From the NCBI RefSeq assembly GCF_016862075.1, contig NZ_BOMG01000064.1:62001-126000 (forward strand): a stretch of DNA of 64,000 nt, read 5' to 3'. The notes beneath the pieces were generated by a model, which was not told the DNA's origin, searched no databases, and saw nothing but the letters and a program-made list of their open reading frames with translations. Of the stretch, positions 19,554 through 26,730 are shown piece after piece. A program made the translations under genes and the position numbers. Numbering within the stretch: the first letter of the stretch is position 1; each line of letters starts with the position of its first letter. This stretch comes from Actinoplanes couchii (GTDB lineage Bacteria > Actinomycetota > Actinomycetes > Mycobacteriales > Micromonosporaceae).

Positions 19554-19933
19554 CGCTCGTCCTGCCTGTCCGGCTCCGGAAACCGGGCCTCGAACGAGCC
19601 GATCACCGCACGACCGGCCTCGCTGTCCGCGCCCACCGTCGCCTGAACCTGCTCAGCCACCCGGGCTGCCAACACAGCCTGCGCCCGCCGCATCACGGCC
19701 AAGATCTCACGGCCCAACAGCGGGCCGGACAAATCATGCACTCGATCGTCCAGATCAAGGGCCTCCACCTGGCCCGCCGGCCCGACCGTCACCCGGATCG
19801 CCCCGGCGAGCCCTTCCGCCGAACCGGTCAGTGCCGCCACCCGCCGCGACAACTCGATACTGCGCTCGGCCTGCGCATCAACCTGCGACACCCACGAATC
19901 CAGCCACTCCTCCGCAGCATCGAGATCGTTCAC
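19550..19933 (-). CDS. YbaB/EbfC-family DNA-binding-like protein
   Basis: A 127-residue protein at the head of the toxin operon. It has a helical start, a central beta stretch around AIRVTVGPAGQVEALDLDD, then a long C-terminal helix and acidic tail. This matches the YbaB/EbfC nucleoid-associated fold, whose members commonly open type VII effector operons in actinobacteria. The GTG start at 19933 has an AGG-containing leader. Its job in these operons is not established; chaperone or structural roles are possible. Upstream lie about 190 bp with a hairpin and a tRNA-like element that separate it from the ABC exporter genes. Confidence 0.72.
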   Translation of the reverse strand: MNDLDAAEEWLDSWVSQVDAQAERSIELSRRVAALTGSAEGLAGAIRVTVGPAGQVEALDLDDRVHDLSGPLLGREILAVMRRAQAVLAARVAEQVQATVGADSEAGRAVIGSFEARFPEPDRQDER

Positions 19934-20000
19934 TGGAGCCTCACCTTCACCGGCGACCAGCCCACGCTATCGACACCGCGCCAGGCAGAAAAGACGCCGA

Positions 20001-20025
20001 GCCCGGGATCCTGAAGAGCCCGGGC
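20001..20025. terminator. GC-rich hairpin downstream of the ABC exporter genes
   Basis: GCCCGGG and CCCGGGC, a perfect 7-bp inverted repeat with an 11-nt loop, lie about 100 bp past the minus-strand ABC stop codon and before the toxin operon. No T-run is present on the minus strand, so termination is only plausible. Confidence 0.4.
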
Positions 20026-20075
20026 CACCCGCCGCGAATTCGATGGTCATAAATATGAATGTCGATCTGGTTGCG

Positions 20076-20133
20076 GGACGGGCGGGGCTCGAATCCACGA
20101 CCGAGGGATCACGTGTCCCGCGGTCACCCGTCC
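20076..20133 (-). other. tRNA-like structure lacking a D-arm, overlapping the ABC gene end
   Basis: Read on the minus strand, GGACGGG and CCCGTCC form a 7-bp acceptor-like stem. Inside it lie a GGGA/TCCC hairpin with a 7-nt loop and a T-arm-like hairpin around GGATTCGAGCC with one mismatch. There is no D-arm, and no CCA directly follows the stem. The 5' stem is also the last two codons of the exporter gene. It may be a degenerate tRNA 3' end (an old attachment site), a fold for termination, or chance. Not an intact tRNA. Confidence 0.3.
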
Positions 20134-22094
20134 TGGGACAGGACGAGGTCCGCGTACACCCCGCCGGCCCGGAGCAGCTGGTCGTGGCGGCCCTTCTCGA
20201 CGATGTCGCCGTCCTTCATCACCAGGATCAGGTCCGCGTGCCGGATCGTGGAGAGCCGGTGCGCGATGATGAAGGTCGTGCGGCCCGCCTGCAGGGCCGC
20301 CATGCCCCGCTGGACCAGCATCTCGGTGCGCGTGTCGACCGAGCTGGTCGCCTCGTCCAGCAGCAGCAGGACCGGCTCGGCCAGGAAGGCGCGGGCCAGC
20401 GTGATCAGCTGCCGCTCGCCGGCGCTGAGCCCGGTGGCGTCCTCGTCCAGCTTCGTGTCGTAACCGTCCGGCAGGGTCCGGACGAACGAGTCCAGGCCGG
20501 TCGCCCAGCCCGCCTTGGCCACGTCGGCGCGGGTGGCACCCTCCCGGCCGTAGGCGATGTTGTCGGCGATCGACCCGGCGAACAGCCAGGTCTCCTGGAG
20601 CACCATGCTGGTCCGGGACCGCAGGTCGGCCCGGGTCAGCCGGGTGATGTCGTGGCCGTCCAGCAGGATCCGCCCGCTGTTGACCTCGTAGAAGCGCATC
20701 AGCAGGTTGCCGAGTGTGCTCTTGCCCGCGCCGGTGGGCCCGACCACGGCCACCGTGCTGCCCGGCTCGACCATCAGGGTCAGGTGGTCGATCAGCGGCT
20801 TCTCCGGGTCGTACCGGAAGGACACGTCGCGGAATTCGATCCGGCCCCACAGGTGGCCGGGCTGCACCGGGATCCCGGTGTCCGGCACCTGTTCCCCGGC
20901 GTCCAGGAAGTCGAAGATGCGGGCCGCCGACGCGACACCGGACTGGAGGCGGCCGGAGGCGTCGGCGAGCTGACCGACGGGCTGGCTGAACTGGCCGGAG
21001 TACTGCACGAACGCCTGCACGTCACCGAGCGACAGGTTGCCGGTGACCACCCGCAGGGCGCCGACGGCGGTGACCGCGACGTAGGTGAGGTTGCTGACGA
21101 ACATGATCGCCGGTTCGATCGCGGCGGAGATGAACCCGGCCCGGGCGGCGGCGTCGCGCAGGTTCTCGTTGTTCGCGTCGAAGTCCCGTTCGGCGCCCTC
21201 CCGCTGGTCGAAGACCTTGACCAGCGAGTGGCCGCTGTACGTCTCCTCGGCGTGCGCGTTGAGGGTGCCGGTGGCCGCCCACTGCCGCTCGAACATCGGC
21301 TGCGACTTCATCACCAGCCGGGACACGATGATCCCGGAGAGCGGCACGCCGGCCAGCACCACCACGGCGAGCAACGGCGAGACGTAGAACATCACGCCGA
21401 GTACGACGATGACCGCGATCGGCGCGGTGACGAGCTGGCCGAGCGCCTGCTGCAGGGTCTGCTGCACGTTGTCCACGTCGTTGGTGACCCGGCTGATCAG
21501 GTCGCCGCGCGGGTTGCGGTCGAAGTAGGCGAGCGGCAGCCGGGCCAGTTTCTCCTGCACCCGTTCGCGCAGGTCGGCGATGGCGAGCTGGACGGCGCGG
21601 GCCGCCATCCGCTCCTGGGCCAGTTTCACCGCGGACGCCACCAGGTAGAGCACGGTGGCGATGGCGAGGAGCCGGCCGAGGGCGGTGAAGTCCACCCCGC
21701 TGCCGGGCACCAGGTCGACGGTGGACAGCACGTCGGCCAGGGTGTCGTCGCCGTCGGCCCGGTATCCGGCGATCACCTCGTCGCGGGACACGCCGGCGGG
21801 CAGGTTCCGGCTGACCGACCCGGCGAAGATCAGGTCCAGGGCCCGGCCCAGCAGCAGCGGCCCGGCCGCGTTGAGGACCACCCCGAGCAGCCCCATCAGC
21901 GCCATCACGATGATGCGCCCCCGGTACGGGCGCAGCAGCCCGAAGACCTGCGCCACCCCGGTCCCGCCCGGCTGCGGCGGGGATTCCGGCGCCGGTTCCG
22001 GCGCGGGTTCCGGCTCGACCCCCAGGTCGTAGGGCCGGGCCCCGAACATGGAGGCGCGGTGCCGTCCGCCGGTCCATCGCCTGGCCCCGCTCAT
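20124..22094 (-). CDS. ABC exporter half-transporter, canonical ATPase site (NysH/AmphH-like)
   Basis: A 656-residue half-transporter of the multidrug type, probably exporting the polyene as a heterodimer with the product of the overlapping upstream gene. The N-terminus is Pro/Glu-rich. Six membrane helices lie at about 70-380, then a nucleotide-binding domain: Walker A GPTGAGKST, signature LSAGERQ, Walker B LLLLDEATSSVD with the catalytic Glu, and H-loop IIAHRLSTI, all intact. Start ATG 22094 overlaps the preceding stop (ATGA). Paired ABC genes of this type (nysG/nysH, amphG/amphH) are standard in polyene clusters. A tRNA-like fold overlaps its stop codon. Confidence 0.9.
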   Translation of the reverse strand: MSGARRWTGGRHRASMFGARPYDLGVEPEPAPEPAPESPPQPGGTGVAQVFGLLRPYRGRIIVMALMGLLGVVLNAAGPLLLGRALDLIFAGSVSRNLPAGVSRDEVIAGYRADGDDTLADVLSTVDLVPGSGVDFTALGRLLAIATVLYLVASAVKLAQERMAARAVQLAIADLRERVQEKLARLPLAYFDRNPRGDLISRVTNDVDNVQQTLQQALGQLVTAPIAVIVVLGVMFYVSPLLAVVVLAGVPLSGIIVSRLVMKSQPMFERQWAATGTLNAHAEETYSGHSLVKVFDQREGAERDFDANNENLRDAAARAGFISAAIEPAIMFVSNLTYVAVTAVGALRVVTGNLSLGDVQAFVQYSGQFSQPVGQLADASGRLQSGVASAARIFDFLDAGEQVPDTGIPVQPGHLWGRIEFRDVSFRYDPEKPLIDHLTLMVEPGSTVAVVGPTGAGKSTLGNLLMRFYEVNSGRILLDGHDITRLTRADLRSRTSMVLQETWLFAGSIADNIAYGREGATRADVAKAGWATGLDSFVRTLPDGYDTKLDEDATGLSAGERQLITLARAFLAEPVLLLLDEATSSVDTRTEMLVQRGMAALQAGRTTFIIAHRLSTIRHADLILVMKDGDIVEKGRHDQLLRAGGVYADLVLSQDG

Positions 22095-23830
22095 CGGAGG
22101 ACCCCCTCGGGCTGGAGCTGGGTGGCGGCGATCTCCTGGTACGTACGGTTGGTCGCGATCAGCTGGTCGTGGGTGCCCGCGCCGATCAGCTCGCCCCGGT
22201 CCAGCACCAGGATCCGGTCGGCGTTGCGGATCGAGCTGATCCGCTGCGCCACCATCACGACCAGGGACTGTTCGGTCTCCCGGGCCAGGGCCGCGCGGAC
22301 GGCCGCATCGGTGGACGCGTCCAGCGCCGAGAAGCAGTCGTCGAGCAGGTAGATCTTCGGCTTCCGGACGAGGGCGCGGGCGATGGTGAGGCGCTGCCGC
22401 TGGCCGCCGGAGATGTTGGTGCCGCCCTGGGACAGCTCCGCCGCCAGGCCGCCCTCCATCTTGCGGACGAAGTCGCTGGCCTGGGCCACGTCCAGGGCGT
22501 GCCACAGCTCCTGGTCGGTGGCGTCCGGGTTGCCCAGGCGCAGGTTGCTCGCGACGGTGCCGGAGAACAGGTACGCCCGCTGCGGCACGATGCCGACCAA
22601 CCGGCGCAGTTCGGGCGGATCCAGTTCCCGCACGTCCACCCCGTTCACCCGGACCGACCCGGACGTGACGTCGATCAGCCGCATGATCATTTCCAGCAGG
22701 GTGGTCTTGCCGGAGCCGGTGCTGCCGACCACGGCGACGATCTCGCCCGGAGCGGCCACCAGGTCGATGTCGGTCAGGATGGGCCGCTGCGCGCCCGGGT
22801 ACCCGAACCCGGCGGACCGGATCTCCAGCAGGCAGGCCGGGCTCGCGGCCCGTGGCGTGGCCGGTGCCAGCACGTCCGGCTCGGAGCGCAGCACCTCGGT
22901 GATCCGCCGGGCCGAGGCCTCGGCGCGCGGCATGTTCAGGAAGACGAGCATCGCCGAGATGGTCGCGATCAGGATCAGCGCCTGGTAGCCCATGAACGCG
23001 TTCAGGGTGCCGACCTGCACCTGACCGCCGTCCACGCGGATCGCCCCGGCCCACAGCAGGGCCACCGTGAACAGGTTCATCACCAGCAGCACGACCGGGA
23101 ACATCGCGGCGGTGAGCCGGCCGACCTTCAGCGAGACGGCCAGCAGACCGGCGTTCGCCTCGGCGAACCGGCGGCGCTCGTGGTCGTCCCGGACGAACGC
23201 CCGGACCACCCGGACACCGGTGATCTGCTCGCGCAGCACCTGGCCGATGCCGTCCAGACCGTCCTGCATCCGCGCGTAGAGCGGGGACATCCGCACCAGG
23301 ATGACCGAGGCGGTGATCGAGACGGCCGGCACGATCAGGGTGATCAGCCAGGCGAGGGGGACGTCGGAGCGCAGCGCGAGCACGACGCCGCCGATCCCGA
23401 GGAACGGGGCGGCCAGCGCGACGTTCAGGGCGGTCAGGACCAGTTCCTGCACGTGCTGGACGTCGTTGACGGTACGGGTGACCAGCGAGGAGGTGCCGTA
23501 TCGGGCGGCCTGGTGCGCGGACAGGTCGTGGGTGTGCCGGAACACGGCGCCGCGCAGGTCCCGGCCCACCGAGGTGGCCGTCCGCGTGCCGATCCAGACG
23601 GCGACGACGCTGACCGCGACCTGCACGGCGGCGATCAGCACCATGGTCACGCCGGTGGTGACGATCCGGTTCCGGTCACCGGCCACCACACCGTTGTCGA
23701 TCACGTCAGCGGTCAGCGCGGGCAGCGCCAGCGTGGCTCCGGTCTGGACCAGTTGCAGCAACAGCAGCAGGAAGACCGCACCCCGGTACGCCGGCAGATG
23801 GGCGCGCAGCAGTCGGAGCAGATTCAACAA
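22091..23830 (-). CDS. ABC exporter half-transporter with degenerate ATPase site (NysG/AmphG-like)
   Basis: A 579-residue half-transporter with six predicted membrane helices followed by an ATPase domain: Walker A GSTGSGKTT and signature ISGGQRQR are normal. Walker B reads LLDDCFSALD (Asp in place of the catalytic Glu) and the H-loop reads VAQRISSI (Gln in place of His). This is the degenerate-site pattern of heterodimeric exporters, whose partner (20124-22094) holds the canonical residues. The start is a TTG at 23830 (or 23827) with GAGAGG just upstream. It is the first gene of the exporter pair, with a candidate PAS-LuxR site about 50 bp before the start. Substrate assignment to the polyene is from context. 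Confidence 0.9.
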   Translation of the reverse strand: MLNLLRLLRAHLPAYRGAVFLLLLLQLVQTGATLALPALTADVIDNGVVAGDRNRIVTTGVTMVLIAAVQVAVSVVAVWIGTRTATSVGRDLRGAVFRHTHDLSAHQAARYGTSSLVTRTVNDVQHVQELVLTALNVALAAPFLGIGGVVLALRSDVPLAWLITLIVPAVSITASVILVRMSPLYARMQDGLDGIGQVLREQITGVRVVRAFVRDDHERRRFAEANAGLLAVSLKVGRLTAAMFPVVLLVMNLFTVALLWAGAIRVDGGQVQVGTLNAFMGYQALILIATISAMLVFLNMPRAEASARRITEVLRSEPDVLAPATPRAASPACLLEIRSAGFGYPGAQRPILTDIDLVAAPGEIVAVVGSTGSGKTTLLEMIMRLIDVTSGSVRVNGVDVRELDPPELRRLVGIVPQRAYLFSGTVASNLRLGNPDATDQELWHALDVAQASDFVRKMEGGLAAELSQGGTNISGGQRQRLTIARALVRKPKIYLLDDCFSALDASTDAAVRAALARETEQSLVVMVAQRISSIRNADRILVLDRGELIGAGTHDQLIATNRTYQEIAATQLQPEGVLR

Positions 23831-23879
23831 CAGACCTCTCGCCGAACGATCCTCGCCCGAGAGGCTGCCACCGGTGGAT

Positions 23880-23895
23880 CTAGAGAATTCCTAGG
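23880..23895. promoter_or_regulatory. Candidate PAS-LuxR operator between exporter and EEP genes
   Basis: CTAGAGAATTCCTAGG matches 12 of 16 positions of the PimM consensus. It is close to a CTAG-GAATTC-CTAG palindrome with one base missing from the C-run. It sits 49 bp before the exporter start and 56 bp before the divergent gene, so it could serve either. Confidence 0.45.
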
Positions 23896-23951
23896 AGTTC
23901 CGGCGGGCATGCTTCGGCGTACGATCACCGTCCCGACCCCGAAAGGCACTG

Positions 23952-24644
23952 ATGGCCCTCCGTCTCGCCAGCCTCAACATGCACTGTGGACTGGATCACC
24001 GTGGTGTGCCGTTCTCCGTCAAACAGGCGGTCACGACGCTGAACACCGATGTCGTCGTCGTCCAGGAGAACTGGCGGGTGCACGGCTCGGACAGCCTGGC
24101 CGCCACCGCCGCGGCCGACTGCGGCTACCCCTCGTACACCGAACTGGATCTGGTCCCGGACACTCCCCTGGCCGACCTGGAGGTGGTCGACGGCACCGCC
24201 CCGGACGAGACCGGGGCGTGGGGCCTGGCCGTGCTGAGCCGGGTGCCGTGGGACCGGCAGTGGACCGTCGCGATCGGCGCCGCGCCCGGCGACGTGGTCG
24301 GCGAACGTACCGCGCAGGTGATCGAATTTCCCGAGGTCCGTGTCGTCAACGTGCACCTGACCCACCGGTTGCTGCACGGGCCGGCGCAGTTGCGGCGGCT
24401 GCTGGCCGCGCTGCGCGCCGACCCGAGGCCGACCGTGCTGGCCGGCGACCTGAACATGTGCCGTCCCACGGTCCACCTGGCCCGCGGGTTCCGCCCGGCG
24501 GTGCGCGGCCGGACGTTCCCGGCCCGGTTCCCGGTGGCCCAACTGGACCACCTGCTGGCCGGGCCGGGCGTCACGGTCACCGCCGCGGCGGTGGGCCCGG
24601 CGGTGGGTTCGGACCATCTGCCGGTACGGGCGACGATCGGCTGA
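23952..24644 (+). CDS. Endonuclease/exonuclease/phosphatase (EEP) family protein
   Basis: A 230-residue DNase I/exonuclease III-fold hydrolase with no signal peptide. Motifs in order: LNMHCG (Asn of the first metal site), VVVVQENW (metal Glu), VNVHLTHRLL, LAGDLNMC (catalytic DxN), and GSDHLPVRA (terminal SDHxP). ATG 23952 follows AAAGG at a good distance. It is divergent from the exporter and convergent with the LuxR gene with a 2-bp gap. Substrate (nucleic acid, phosphoinositide-like or other phosphodiester) cannot be read from sequence, and no counterpart in the well-known polyene clusters comes to mind, so it may be a passenger. Confidence 0.85.
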   Translation: MALRLASLNMHCGLDHRGVPFSVKQAVTTLNTDVVVVQENWRVHGSDSLAATAAADCGYPSYTELDLVPDTPLADLEVVDGTAPDETGAWGLAVLSRVPWDRQWTVAIGAAPGDVVGERTAQVIEFPEVRVVNVHLTHRLLHGPAQLRRLLAALRADPRPTVLAGDLNMCRPTVHLARGFRPAVRGRTFPARFPVAQLDHLLAGPGVTVTAAAVGPAVGSDHLPVRATIG

Positions 24645-24646
24645 GC

Positions 24647-26407
24647 TCAGACCATGCCGGGGCGCGCGCACAGTGGACGCGGGCGGCCCGGGCGCGGGAC
24701 GTCCGCCGCCGGGACCAGTCCGGGGATGGCCGCCAGGGCGCTGCGGCGGCGTACGCCGAGTTTGCGGTAGATCCGGGTGAGGTGTTGTTCCACGGTGCTC
24801 GCGGTGAGGAACAGCCGCCGGGCGATCTCCCGGTTCTTGTAACCCTGTGCGGCCAGTTCGGCGACCCGGCGCTCGGCGTCGCTGAGCTGGGCCAGTCCCC
24901 GCGCCTCGGCCGGGTCGACGGGTGGCCCGCCGAGCCCGCCGGCGGCCAGTTCGGCCAGCAGCAGCCCGGCGCCGCTGTCGGTGGCGATGCGCCAGGCCCG
25001 TTGCAGTGGCGCGTACGCGTACTCCGGCTGTCCCGCCTCGGTGAAGGCCCGCCCCAGCTCGGCCAGGCATCTGGCGAGTTCGAGGCGGTCGCCGCTGCGC
25101 TCGGCCAGTGTGATCGCCTCGCGCAGCGATTCGGGGCGGCGGCCCGGCCCGACCGTGCCGGCCAGGATGCGCAGCGCCCCGGCCCGGATCCGGGGGCGGT
25201 CCCCGCCCGGCCCGCGCAGCTGCCGCCCGGCCAGTTCCCGGGCCGCGGCCGGCTCGCCGAGGGCCAGGTGCGCGCGGGCCGCGTCGAGCATCCACGGGGA
25301 CAGTCCCGGATGGTCGGCGCCCCACGAGCGCTGGATCTCCCCGGCGGCCAGGAACTCGCCGAGGGCGGCCCGGGACCGCCCGGTGGCCAGGAAGTGTTGC
25401 CCGCGGGCGCGTAGATAGATCAGCCCGTACGGGGTGCGGCTGATCGCCTGCGGCAGGGTGGCCCGCAGACGGTCCGGCACCTCGGCGTGCCGGCCCTGCT
25501 CGGTCAGCGACTCCAGCACGGTGGCCAGCGGCATCCCGATCAGCACGCCCCAGCTCGCCGGGGTGAGCAGGCACAGCGCGGTCTCCGCGGACTCCTCGGC
25601 GGTCCGCAGTTCGCCGCGGCGCAACTCGACCCGGGCGCGGGCGGCGATCAGCAGGGCCTCGGCCACCCGGCTGGACGAGCGGCGGGCGGCGGCCAGCAGG
25701 TCGGCGAACCAGCCGGCCTCGGTGTCCAGGGTGCCGGCGCCGTCCAGGGCGAGCAGCGACATCTGCAGGGGTTCCAGGGCACCCCGGTGCAGCGCGAGGC
25801 CCTGCAGCACCGCGCCCGGGTCGGCGTCGGCACGCAGCCACGGGTGGGTCGCGGCGACCTCGTCGAGAGCGGGCGCCCCGGTCCGGGCGCCGAACGCGCC
25901 CGGGTAGAGGCGGCTCAGCCAGGCGTCGGTGACCGCGCCGTCGATGCCCGGGTCGGGGCGGGCGGCGAGCAGCTCACTCGCCTCTTCGATCCGGCCGTGC
26001 CAGGCGAGCCGGCGGACCAGCACGGCGGTCGCCGGGGACGGCAGGCCGTCGGTGCGGGCCAGTTCGGTCAGGGCGCCCACCGCGGCGGCCGGGCGGATCC
26101 ACCAGTCCAGGTCGGTCAGTTCGGCCGCGACGGCCGGGCTGTCCGTGCCCTGCCGGGCGGTGTGGAGGAACTCCCGGGCCTCGGGCTCGGCGCTGAGGGC
26201 GACGGCCTCGGCGGCGGCCTCGCGCAGGGCGGCGACCGCCCACGGTTCGAGGGTGCCGCCGGCGGCGACCAGGTGCCGGGCGACGGCCCGGATCGGCTCG
26301 CCCTCGGTCAGCAGTTTGCGCGCGGCCTGCAGGTGCAGCAAACGTCGCTCGCCGTATTCCAAAGGGCCGGATCCGTGGTTTCCGTCGCTGGCCACAGCCT
26401 CTGTCAC
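24647..26407 (-). CDS. LuxR-family regulator with helical-repeat body but no ATPase domain
   Basis: A 586-residue probable DNA-binding regulator. Residues about 20-480 are Ala/Leu-rich helical repeats (TPR-like) and about 505-560 form a LuxR helix-turn-helix (LSDAERRVAELAAQGYKNREIARRLF). The repeat body and C-terminal HTH resemble LAL regulators of polyene clusters (NysRI-III, FscRII-IV), but these run 900 residues or more and begin with a P-loop ATPase, absent here. Start GTG 26407 is supported by AAAGGA four bases upstream, so the shorter form looks genuine rather than mis-started. A 323-bp divergent promoter region separates it from the glycosyltransferase operon. Confidence 0.82.
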   Translation of the reverse strand: MTEAVASDGNHGSGPLEYGERRLLHLQAARKLLTEGEPIRAVARHLVAAGGTLEPWAVAALREAAAEAVALSAEPEAREFLHTARQGTDSPAVAAELTDLDWWIRPAAAVGALTELARTDGLPSPATAVLVRRLAWHGRIEEASELLAARPDPGIDGAVTDAWLSRLYPGAFGARTGAPALDEVAATHPWLRADADPGAVLQGLALHRGALEPLQMSLLALDGAGTLDTEAGWFADLLAAARRSSSRVAEALLIAARARVELRRGELRTAEESAETALCLLTPASWGVLIGMPLATVLESLTEQGRHAEVPDRLRATLPQAISRTPYGLIYLRARGQHFLATGRSRAALGEFLAAGEIQRSWGADHPGLSPWMLDAARAHLALGEPAAARELAGRQLRGPGGDRPRIRAGALRILAGTVGPGRRPESLREAITLAERSGDRLELARCLAELGRAFTEAGQPEYAYAPLQRAWRIATDSGAGLLLAELAAGGLGGPPVDPAEARGLAQLSDAERRVAELAAQGYKNREIARRLFLTASTVEQHLTRIYRKLGVRRRSALAAIPGLVPAADVPRPGRPRPLCARPGMV

Positions 26408-26635
26408 CGGGTCCTTTCCGTACGATTGAACCGCACGGCCAACCGTCGGCAATGACGTGGAAAACTCTCGCTGAATGGCGATGTGCGCACGATTCGATCG
26501 ACGGTTGACCGGCCCAAACCCTAGCAACGGCCCCGCTCGTCGACAGGCTGGCGTTCGGTCATTGCCCGCGCGGACACAATCCATTGCCCACCCGTACTCA
26601 CCGGTGCTCTTTCTTTCCGGCAGCTCCGGCGAGCC

Positions 26636-26651
26636 ATGTTTACGTAAACAT
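26636..26651. promoter_or_regulatory. Perfect 16-bp palindrome ATGTTTACGTAAACAT
   Basis: A fully symmetric, AT-rich site in otherwise GC-rich DNA, 80 bp upstream of the glycosyltransferase start. Its form is typical of a dimeric repressor or activator operator. The binding protein is unknown, and it does not resemble the PAS-LuxR consensus. Confidence 0.6.
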
Positions 26652-26690
26652 ATTCAATTCTCCCGGGTCAACCGGGGAGCCGGCCGAAGT

Positions 26691-26706
26691 CTAAGGAATT
26701 CACCGG
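26691..26706. promoter_or_regulatory. Candidate PAS-LuxR operator upstream of the glycosyltransferase operon
   Basis: CTAAGGAATTCACCGG matches 13 of 16 positions of the PimM consensus. It lies 24 bp before the start codon, nearly the same distance as the site in front of the PKS (26 bp). Confidence 0.5.
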
Positions 26707-26730
26707 TGCCCGGCATGGGATCAACATGGG

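Larger units (their letters stand above)
26408..26730. other. Divergent promoter region of the LuxR gene and mycosamine/PKS operon
   Basis: This 323-bp stretch without a gene holds a half-site of the PAS-LuxR type at 26509-26524 (11/16), a 16-bp perfect palindrome at 26636-26651 and a better PAS-LuxR-like site at 26691-26706, 24 bp before the glycosyltransferase start. It probably controls the whole 11.6-kb operon to the right and the LuxR gene to the left. Confidence 0.65.

Noticed and set aside
20043..25414. Long plus-strand frames across the exporter and regulator genes
   Set aside because: They run antisense to clear ABC transporter motifs on the minus strand, and their translations are low-complexity Gly/Asp/Val/Gln.
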